Shown piece after piece: positions 1 to 5,089 of a stretch of 5,633 nt of DNA (position 1 is its first letter; each line of letters begins with the position of its first letter). The translations under genes were made by a program, and so were the position numbers. The stretch lies in contig JABUTE010000013.1 of assembly GCA_021443825.1 (NCBI GenBank), positions 1 through 5,633 of the forward strand, in the 5' to 3' direction. Source of the stretch: Bacillota bacterium. Its GTDB lineage: Bacteria > Bacillota > Clostridia > Peptostreptococcales > Anaerovoracaceae. The notes beneath the pieces were generated by a model. That model was not told the DNA's origin and did no database searches. It worked only from the letters and a program-made list of their open reading frames with translations.

Positions 1-555
1 CTGCTTCGCACCTATTACGGCCGCTGGTTCATCATGACGCTGCTCACCTTTCCCGGCGGAATGATCGCTTATCAGATCCGGCGCAAGGAGGTCTGGAGCG
101 CCCTGATCTTGGCTGTTGCCGGCGTTTATCTTGGATGCGTCGGCGCAGGTAGACTGCTTCACGGCGTTTTTGAAGGCGATATCGCCTATATGATCGACGG
201 TCTTTTCTTCGCTTGTGCAGCGGTTTTTCTGGGCTTTCTTTTCTGCGACGGAAAAAAGAGAAAGGTGTATCTGGCCATCGTTTTGGTGTGCATCGCCCTC
301 TGCAGCGGCTATCTCGTTTACGGACAGATGCTTTCCGGCACCTTTGAATACGAGATTCCCAGGGAAGGAATCTGGTACGAATCCCGCGGCAGCTTTGCAG
401 GGATCGCAACCACCGTGCAGGAAGGTCATATTCTTGTGATCGAACATAGCAGCAACGGAAGCGGCGATCTGACACTGAGCAATGAGGCCGGTGAAACGAT
501 CCGTGTCAGGATCGATGTAAAAGGCGGCAAGGTCTCTGTGCAGGAGATCGAATAA
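1..555 (+). CDS. Multi-pass membrane protein of unknown function, 5' end outside window
   Basis: The reading frame is open from the first base of the window to the TAA at 553-555, giving 184 visible residues. The first internal ATG (34) has no ribosome binding site before it and lies inside a hydrophobic segment, so the true start is almost certainly upstream. Visible residues hold about four hydrophobic segments (roughly 9-25, 31-48, 62-82 and 89-108) separated by short charged loops such as QIRRKE and DGKKRK. A soluble tail of about 70 residues follows, with alternating beta-strand-like stretches and a Ser/Gly/Asn-rich turn near 149-155. I do not recognise the family and see no catalytic motif. 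The next gene starts 48 bp downstream on the same strand with no terminator between, so the two may be co-transcribed. Being a protein is well supported; any function would be a guess. Confidence 0.75.
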   Translation: MLRTYYGRWFIMTLLTFPGGMIAYQIRRKEVWSALILAVAGVYLGCVGAGRLLHGVFEGDIAYMIDGLFFACAAVFLGFLFCDGKKRKVYLAIVLVCIALCSGYLVYGQMLSGTFEYEIPREGIWYESRGSFAGIATTVQEGHILVIEHSSNGSGDLTLSNEAGETIRVRIDVKGGKVSVQEIE

Positions 556-603
556 GATATTTAACCGTTTGCTGCAGGCGAGGGTACACGCCGGGAGAAT
601 ACC

Positions 604-1875
604 ATGCAAAAAACACCGTTTGTAACAAAAGAACTGGTCGAAGAGATCGTAAAGACCTACCCGACCCCTTTTCATATCTACGATGAAAAGGGCATCCGGC
701 AGAATGCGCTGGCTTTGAAGGAGGCTTTTGCCTGGAACAAGGGCTTCAAAGAATATTTTGCCGTCAAGGCGGCGCCCAATCCGTTTCTGCTGCAGATCCT
801 GAAGGAATGCGGCTGCGGCTGCGACTGTTCTTCTTTGACCGAGCTGATGCTCAGCGAGGCGGTTGGAGTAATCGGAAACAGTATTATGTTCTCTTCCAAC
901 GATACCCCTTCGGAAGAATACCTTTATGCTGCAAAGCTGGGGGCGATCATCAATCTGGATGATATCACTCATATCGAATTTCTGGAAAAGACCCTGGGCC
1001 GGCTTCCCGAAACTGTTTGCTGTCGGTATAACCCGGGGGGAACCTTTTCCATCGCTAACAGCATCATGGATCATCCCGGTCAGTCCAAATACGGCTTTAC
1101 CGAAGCCCAGCTGTTTGAGGGCTTTCGGATGTTAAAGGAAAAGGGCGTAAAGAATTTCGGCATCCATGCCTTTCTTGCCAGCAATACGGTGACCAATGAA
1201 TATTACCCTGCATTGGCAAGGCAGCTGTTTCAGCTGGCGGTCAGACTGCAGCGTGAAACCGGCGCACACATCGCCTTCATCAACCTTTCCGGCGGCATCG
1301 GCATCCCTTACCGGCCCGACCAGGAGCCCAACGACATCCGGCTGATCGGCGAAAAGGTAAGGCAGGTCTACGAAGAGATCCTGGTTCCTGCTGGCATGGG
1401 CGAGGTCTCCCTCTGTACGGAGCTGGGGCGGTTCATGACCGGTCCCTATGGCCATCTGATAACGAAGGTGATCCATCAGAAGCACATCCATAAGGAATAT
1501 CTGGGAGTGGACGCCTGCGCCGCCAATCTGATGCGACCGGCCATGTACGGGGCCTATCATCACATTACCGTATTGGGCAAAGAAGAGGCACCCTGCGATC
1601 ATTTATACGATGTGGTAGGTGCTCTTTGCGAAAACAACGATAAATTCGCCATCGACCGAAGGCTTCCCGAGACCTTCCCGGGCGATCTTCTGGTGATCCA
1701 CGACACCGGTGCCCATGGCTTTTCCATGGGCTACAATTACAACGGCAGGCTGCTTTCTTCCGAGCTGCTCCTGCGGGAAGACGGCTCGGTGCAGCTGATC
1801 CGAAGGGCACAGCAGCCCAGAGATTATTTTGCTACCTTTGACTGTTTTCCCATCTTTGAAAAGTTGAAAGGATAG
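604..1875 (+). CDS. lysA: Diaminopimelate decarboxylase (fold-type III PLP enzyme), divergent Clostridia type
   Basis: The predicted enzyme decarboxylates meso-diaminopimelate to L-lysine, the last step of lysine synthesis, in the cytosol with pyridoxal phosphate (PLP). The 423-residue length is normal for LysA. The N-terminal alanine-racemase-like barrel has the PLP lysine K55 in FAVKA, the CDCSS segment (73-77), the glycine-rich LSGGIG (228-233) and ELGR (273-276, usually EPGR). The C-terminal beta domain has MRPAMYGAYH (310-319), the catalytic-cysteine motif as LCENND (C342, E343) and YNYNGR with Y379 matching the phosphate-binding tyrosine. The usual HIGS motif reads HAFLAS (188-193), so the histidine expected to stack on PLP appears to be Phe190. 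I recall this variant as common in Clostridia annotated as LysA. ATG 604 follows GGGAG (593-597) with 6-bp spacing. A relative acting on another amino acid, such as carboxynorspermidine or arginine, is possible but less likely. Confidence 0.85.
   Translation: MQKTPFVTKELVEEIVKTYPTPFHIYDEKGIRQNALALKEAFAWNKGFKEYFAVKAAPNPFLLQILKECGCGCDCSSLTELMLSEAVGVIGNSIMFSSNDTPSEEYLYAAKLGAIINLDDITHIEFLEKTLGRLPETVCCRYNPGGTFSIANSIMDHPGQSKYGFTEAQLFEGFRMLKEKGVKNFGIHAFLASNTVTNEYYPALARQLFQLAVRLQRETGAHIAFINLSGGIGIPYRPDQEPNDIRLIGEKVRQVYEEILVPAGMGEVSLCTELGRFMTGPYGHLITKVIHQKHIHKEYLGVDACAANLMRPAMYGAYHHITVLGKEEAPCDHLYDVVGALCENNDKFAIDRRLPETFPGDLLVIHDTGAHGFSMGYNYNGRLLSSELLLREDGSVQLIRRAQQPRDYFATFDCFPIFEKLKG
1867..1872 (+). 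promoter_or_regulatory. Ribosome binding site of the acetyltransferase gene, inside the end of lysA
   Basis: AAAGGA lies 9 bp before ATG 1882 and runs straight into the lysA stop codon TAG (1873-1875). Ribosomes ending on lysA would therefore pass over this site, which suggests translational coupling of the two genes. It also fixes the acetyltransferase start. Confidence 0.7.
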
Positions 1876-1881
1876 GCACAA

Positions 1882-2517
1882 ATGCTGATCAGAACAGAGC
1901 GTCCGGAGGACTACCGGGCAGTTGAGGAAATGACGAAACGGGCCTTTTGGAACCTGGCGGTGCCGGGCTGCACCGAGCATTATTTCGTTCATCAGGTGCG
2001 AAAAAGACCGGAATGCGTTCACGAGCTGGATCTGGTTTTGGAGGAAGAGGGACGGATCATCGGTCATATCCTGTTTGCGGAAGCCAACTTGTTGGCAGCA
2101 GACGGAACCGAAAAGAAGATCCTCTCCTTCGGGCCGTTTACCATCGAGCCGGCTTACCAGCGAAAGGGCTACGGCAGAAAGCTGCTGGAGCATGCGTTGG
2201 AAAAGGCGACAGCCATGGGCTATCCTGCGGTGGTCATCTTCGGAAATCCGGAAAACTATATCTGCTACGGCTTTAAGAGCTGCAGGCGCTATCAGGTCTC
2301 CCTGCAGGAAGGGGTCTATCCCGTTTCCCTGCTGGTAAAAGAGCTGCAGGAAGGCGCACTTGCCGGAACGGAATGGCGCTACATGGAAAGCCCCGCCCAC
2401 AATGTAGACGAAGCCGGGTTTGAAGAATTCGACAGCAGCTTTGAACCGATGGAAAAGGGCTATCGACCTACCCAGGAGCTGTTCTATATCTATTCCCGGT
2501 CCAATGTGGTCCGTTAA
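1882..2517 (+). CDS. GNAT family N-acetyltransferase (YhbS-like)
   Basis: The predicted enzyme is a cytosolic transferase moving an acetyl group from acetyl-CoA to an amine on an unknown substrate. The 211 residues begin with the usual GNAT opening (MLIRTERPEDYRAV) and show a central strand IIGHILFAEA (59-68). Motif A follows at about 81-108: a strand FGPFTIEP, then the acetyl-CoA pyrophosphate loop Q93-R-K-G96-Y-G98, then helix RKLLEHALEKA. Motif B is VVIFGNPENYICYGFK (117-132), a pattern typical of the YhbS/COG3153 group (GxPxYYxxxGF-like). The C-terminal 60-70 residues are an extra region beyond the minimal GNAT fold. It starts 6 bp after lysA stops. Its neighbour suggests an amino-acid-related substrate, but this is only inference, since GNAT genes are often placed in operons without a clear pathway link. 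Family assignment is firm; substrate unknown. Confidence 0.88.
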   Translation: MLIRTERPEDYRAVEEMTKRAFWNLAVPGCTEHYFVHQVRKRPECVHELDLVLEEEGRIIGHILFAEANLLAADGTEKKILSFGPFTIEPAYQRKGYGRKLLEHALEKATAMGYPAVVIFGNPENYICYGFKSCRRYQVSLQEGVYPVSLLVKELQEGALAGTEWRYMESPAHNVDEAGFEEFDSSFEPMEKGYRPTQELFYIYSRSNVVR

Positions 2518-2560
2518 CGGGGCCGCTCCCATCCGCTGTTTATCTGAACGATTCGTTGAA

Positions 2561-2565
2561 AGGAG
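2561..2565 (+). promoter_or_regulatory. Ribosome binding site deciding the start of the MBL-fold gene
   Basis: AGGAG lies 7 bp before ATG 2573. The same frame stays open upstream to an ATG at 2420, but that part overlaps the acetyltransferase gene, has no ribosome binding site and encodes low-similarity residues, so 2573 is the chosen start. Confidence 0.8.
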
Positions 2566-2572
2566 AATCCCT

Positions 2573-3529
2573 ATGAAGTGGAACGAACATGCAATAACCA
2601 TCGAGGAGGCCTGCCGCATTTCTGCAGCAAAGCCTGCTCTTGCTTATAACGCGGCTCCCGTGATCTCGAAAGGAGAACGGGAACGGGGCGAGCTGCAGCC
2701 CATCGAAGGGACCCGCGTTTTCGACGATATCTACTGGGTGGGAAGCCGCAGCGTCGGCGCCATCGCCATCGATACGGGAGACGGGCTGATCCTCATCGAC
2801 GACGGCTCTAACGAAGAGGAAGCCCGTTTTATGGAACGCTCCATCCGAAGGCTCGGTCTGGATCCGGCCGATATCCGCATGATCATCATCTCCCACGAGC
2901 ATTTCGACCACTACGGCGGAACGACGTATTTTCTGGAGCAGGTCTGCCCCAACGCCAAAGTTGCCATCAGCCGCCTGGGCTGGAACCTGCTGCAGACGGT
3001 TCCCACCGAATTTGCCTTTACCCAGCCCCGTCCCACCAGAGCCGACCTTCTGCTGGAAGACGGCATGTGCATCCGCCACGGACATACCGAGATCCTGACT
3101 GTCGCAACGCCGGGTCACAGCCTGGGCTGCATGTCCTTTATCATCAGCAGCGCCTGGAAGGGCGAGCCGCTGCGCGTCGCCATGCTGGGCGGAAGCGCTG
3201 TCTGGCCCAACCAGCCGGAGATCCGCAGCTACCAGTCTTCTCTCGCATATTTTAAGCTGTTTACCGATCTGGCGCAGTGCAATGCCTTTACCGGCACCCA
3301 TCAGCCCCAGGCAGCCATCGATGCCGTTCGTCTTGCGGTCGAAGGGGAAGGCTCCCATCCCTGGATCTGCCGCCCGGAAGAACTGGATCAGGTCTATTAT
3401 CAGGATTACCGCGACCGGCTGGTAAAAACGCTGCAAAACCCCGGTCTTCAGACCTATCGCAAGCCGGTGCCGGCCAAAGGCGGATTGCCCCGCATAGAGG
3501 GCTCTCCCATACCGGAGCTGGAAGAATAG
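2573..3529 (+). CDS. MBL-fold metallohydrolase, class B3-like zinc site
   Basis: This 318-residue protein has the metallo-beta-lactamase fold. After a 45-residue N-terminal extension, the strand-rich core begins with IYWVGSRSVGAIAIDTGDGLILIDDG (53-78). The zinc-binding motif is H108-E-H110-F-D112-H113, followed by YGG. A further ligand is H182 in ATPGHSLGCMSFI, and a last His is H243 in GTHQ. The H/H/H plus D/H/H arrangement, with LGGSAVWPNQ between the last two, resembles subclass B3 enzymes rather than glyoxalase II. No signal peptide is visible, so it is probably cytosolic and unlikely to be a secreted beta-lactamase. A hydrolase acting on an ester, thioester, lactone or amide is more likely; the substrate cannot be read from sequence. 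It sits 55 bp after the acetyltransferase and is the last gene before a strong terminator. Family firm, function open. Confidence 0.88.
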   Translation: MKWNEHAITIEEACRISAAKPALAYNAAPVISKGERERGELQPIEGTRVFDDIYWVGSRSVGAIAIDTGDGLILIDDGSNEEEARFMERSIRRLGLDPADIRMIIISHEHFDHYGGTTYFLEQVCPNAKVAISRLGWNLLQTVPTEFAFTQPRPTRADLLLEDGMCIRHGHTEILTVATPGHSLGCMSFIISSAWKGEPLRVAMLGGSAVWPNQPEIRSYQSSLAYFKLFTDLAQCNAFTGTHQPQAAIDAVRLAVEGEGSHPWICRPEELDQVYYQDYRDRLVKTLQNPGLQTYRKPVPAKGGLPRIEGSPIPELEE

Positions 3530-3540
3530 CCCTATGTGAT

Positions 3541-3573
3541 CCGCATCCGAAGCAACGGATGCGGTTCTTTTTT
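3541..3573 (+). terminator. Intrinsic (rho-independent) terminator
   Basis: A perfect 9-bp GC-rich stem (CCGCATCCG at 3541-3549, CGGATGCGG at 3556-3564) closes a 6-base loop AAGCAA. It is followed by TTCTTTTTT (3565-3573). It begins 11 bp after the stop of the MBL-fold gene and separates the two transcription units. There is no A-tract before the stem, so it should act only in the + direction. Confidence 0.93.
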
Positions 3574-3601
3574 ATGCATTGAACCAAAGGACAAGCTCTG
3601 T

Positions 3602-3667
3602 TTTCATCAGATTGACACAAAATGTTCACGGTCGCTTCAGCGCAGGTTCAGCATGCGTTCAGCTTTC
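3602..3667 (+). promoter_or_regulatory. PHO-box-like array of 11-bp direct repeats (predicted OmpR/PhoB-family activator site)
   Basis: TTCA occurs at 3625, 3636, 3647 and 3658, four copies in a row at exactly 11-bp steps. Another copy in the same register is at 3603, and the step between (3614) reads GACA. Three of the four consecutive copies are preceded by G (GTTCA at 3624, 3646 and 3657), and the last three continue as TTCAGC. Eleven-bp direct repeats are the signature of winged-helix response regulators of the OmpR/PhoB family. Described PHO boxes include GTTCACC repeats in Streptomyces and TT(A/T/C)A(C/T)A repeats in Bacillus subtilis, both with 11-bp spacing. The last copy ends 11 bp before the -10 box, and no -35 is present, as expected when the activator replaces it. 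The repeat is seen; binding by a PhoP/PhoB-type regulator is inferred from geometry and core match. Confidence 0.72.
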
Positions 3668-3672
3668 GGGCA

Positions 3673-3678
3673 TATAGT
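3673..3678 (+). promoter_or_regulatory. -10 box of the VTC-DUF4956-CotH operon promoter
   Basis: TATAGT matches five of six bases of the sigma-A-type -10 consensus. The hexamers 16-18 bp upstream (such as AGCATG at 3650) do not resemble a -35, which fits an activator-dependent promoter. Transcription would start near 3685, leaving about 30 bases before the VTC gene start codon. Confidence 0.6.
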
Positions 3679-3703
3679 ACATCCATCAGCTGAAACAAAA
3701 CGG

Positions 3704-3710
3704 AAAGGAG
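3704..3710 (+). promoter_or_regulatory. Ribosome binding site deciding the VTC gene start
   Basis: AAAGGAG lies 5 bp before ATG 3716. The same frame is open upstream to an ATG at 3536, but that extension would be read through the terminator, the repeat array and the promoter, so it is not coding. Confidence 0.85.
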
Positions 3711-3715
3711 CAAGC

Positions 3716-4387
3716 ATGAACTACCGTCATGAATATAAGCATGAGATCAGCTATGCCGATCTGCTGATCCTTCGCACAAGGCTTTCTGCCGTCATGAAGC
3801 GGGATGAACACGCGGCCTGCGGCCGGTACGAGATCCGAAGCCTGTATTTCGACAATCTGGCTGATAAGGCCCTTCGGGAAAAGATCGACGGCGTCAACAT
3901 CCGGGAAAAATTCCGGATCCGCTATTATAACGGCGACACCTCGTTTATCGTTCTGGAAAAGAAGAGCAAGGTCAACGGCCTGTGCGGAAAAGAAAGCTGC
4001 CGCCTCACAAAGGAAGAGGCGCAGAAGATCGCAGACGGCGATACGGGATGGATGCTGCAAAGCGATAGGCCTCTGTGCCGGGAGCTGTACGCGAAGATGC
4101 GGTCGCAGGGATTGCGCCCTAAGACTATCGTCGACTATACAAGAGAGCCTTTTGTTTTCGGACCGGGCAATGTGCGGGTCACCATGGATTACAATATCCG
4201 CACCGGGGCTTTCCGCACGGATTTTCTCAATCCCGATACCATCACCCTGCCCGCAGGGGAGCCTGTCATTCTTTTGGAGGTCAAGTGGGATGAATTTCTT
4301 CCCGATATCATCAAAGACGCGGTAAGCCTGTCCGGCAGACATTCCTCCGCCTTTTCCAAATACCAGCAATGCCGGATCTACTGTTAA
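3716..4387 (+). CDS. VTC-domain protein, predicted polyphosphate polymerase
   Basis: The 223-residue protein is essentially a single VTC domain (triphosphate tunnel fold). In yeast Vtc4 this domain builds polyphosphate from ATP. Visible family features in order are: R4 and K8 in YRHEYKH, YEIRSLYFDN (38-47), the paired basic residues R67 and R69 in KFRIRYYN, E81-K82-K83-S-K85, R143 in DYTREPF, VRVTMDYNIR (153-162), E188 and K190 in LLEVKWDE, and S214-K215 in FSKYQQC. By eye these correspond to the tunnel-lining basic residues, the metal-binding glutamate and the terminal Ser-Lys of Vtc4. The tunnel therefore looks complete. No SPX domain and no membrane segment is present, so it should be a soluble cytosolic protein, perhaps held at the membrane by its DUF4956 neighbour 18 bp downstream. 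It is the first gene behind the PHO-box-like promoter. Family firm; polymerase activity inferred. Confidence 0.88.
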   Translation: MNYRHEYKHEISYADLLILRTRLSAVMKRDEHAACGRYEIRSLYFDNLADKALREKIDGVNIREKFRIRYYNGDTSFIVLEKKSKVNGLCGKESCRLTKEEAQKIADGDTGWMLQSDRPLCRELYAKMRSQGLRPKTIVDYTREPFVFGPGNVRVTMDYNIRTGAFRTDFLNPDTITLPAGEPVILLEVKWDEFLPDIIKDAVSLSGRHSSAFSKYQQCRIYC

Positions 4388-4405
4388 GAAAAGGAGCAAC
4401 AGACC

Positions 4406-5077
4406 ATGACATTTAACGATATCTTTAAATCCAGCTTTCTTGAAAATGTAACGGCGATCAGTCCTTTGGACATGATCCTGACCCTGGTGCTGGCCTTCGG
4501 CCTGGGCCTTTTCATCTTTTATGTGTATAAAAAGACGTATCAGGGGGTCATGTATTCGTCGTCCTTCGGTGTAACGCTGATCGCTCTCACCATGATCACG
4601 GCGCAGGTCATTCTCGCTGTCACCTCCAATGTGGTCCTGTCTCTTGGTATGGTAGGTGCGCTTTCCATCGTTCGTTTCCGCACGGCCATCAAGGAGCCTC
4701 TCGACATCGCATTCCTGTTCTGGTCCATCGCGGCCGGCATCATTCTTGCGGCCGGCATGATCCCTCTTGCCGTGATCGGAAGCGTGGTGATCGGGCTGAT
4801 CCTTCTCATTTTCGTCAATCGCAAGCCCCATAAGAATCCGTATATCATCGTCGTTTCCTGCACCGATCACAGGGCAGAGAACGAGGTGATGAACCGTGTC
4901 AATCAATATGCAGAGCGCTGCGTCATCAAGTCAAAATCGGCGCAAAAGGGGCTGGTGGAGCTGAATCTGGAGGTTCGCCTGAAGGAGGAAAACACCGATT
5001 TCATCAATCTTCTCGCAGAGCTTCCCGGGGTAAACAGCGCCGTGCTGGTCAGCTACAACGGCGAGTATATGGGATAA
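4406..5077 (+). CDS. DUF4956 domain membrane protein with cytosolic C-terminal domain
   Basis: The 223-residue protein has about four membrane segments (roughly 20-41, 53-75, 100-117 and 119-137). Between the second and third is the family signature LGMVGALSIVRFR (80-92) followed by TAIKEPLDIAFLFW. The GxxGALSIVRFR-IK pattern resembles the core of MgtC-type membrane proteins; any link is by motif only. The C-terminal 80 residues (NPYIIVVSC onward, through VELNLEVRLKEENTDFINLLAELPGVNSAVLV) have a beta-alpha-beta pattern like a ferredoxin/ACT-type regulatory domain, probably cytosolic. Its molecular function is not established. Start ATG 4406 follows AAGGAG (4391-4396) with 9-bp spacing. Bacterial DUF4956 genes recur beside VTC-domain and CotH genes, as here, which suggests a membrane partner for the polyphosphate polymerase, possibly a channel or anchor (inference). 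Confidence 0.85.
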   Translation: MTFNDIFKSSFLENVTAISPLDMILTLVLAFGLGLFIFYVYKKTYQGVMYSSSFGVTLIALTMITAQVILAVTSNVVLSLGMVGALSIVRFRTAIKEPLDIAFLFWSIAAGIILAAGMIPLAVIGSVVIGLILLIFVNRKPHKNPYIIVVSCTDHRAENEVMNRVNQYAERCVIKSKSAQKGLVELNLEVRLKEENTDFINLLAELPGVNSAVLVSYNGEYMG

Positions 5078-5089
5078 GAGGAAACAGTC

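Noticed and set aside
556..603. Possible promoter or lysine riboswitch before lysA
   Set aside because: The gap is only 48 bp, too short for an L-box riboswitch, and no -35/-10 pair is visible. lysA is more likely co-transcribed with the upstream gene.
2547..2557. Small palindrome AACGA-T-TCGTT between the acetyltransferase and MBL-fold genes
   Set aside because: Arms of only 5 bp, no T-tract and no promoter nearby; this could arise by chance and gives no support for a terminator or operator.
2420..2572. Upstream extension of the MBL-fold frame to ATG 2420
   Set aside because: It overlaps the acetyltransferase gene in another frame, lacks a ribosome binding site, and AGGAG before ATG 2573 marks the real start.
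1603..2619. Long open frame on the - strand (338 codons)
   Set aside because: It is a shadow of lysA and the acetyltransferase gene, both of which have clear family motifs on the + strand; no ribosome binding site or recognisable domain.
3612..3617. Perfect TTGACA -35 hexamer in the intergenic region
   Set aside because: At 16-18 bp downstream the sequence is CGCTTC/CTTCAG-like, with no -10. The only good -10 (TATAGT at 3673) is 55 bp away. It falls in the degenerate step of the 11-bp repeat array instead.
3536..3715. Upstream extension of the VTC frame to ATG 3536
   Set aside because: The stretch contains the terminator hairpin, T-tract, repeat array and -10 box, so it is regulatory DNA. 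AAAGGAG before ATG 3716 sets the start.
3686..4906. Long open frame on the - strand (406 codons)
   Set aside because: It runs antisense across the VTC and DUF4956 genes and their promoter, and its residues are low-complexity charged sequence typical of antisense shadows.
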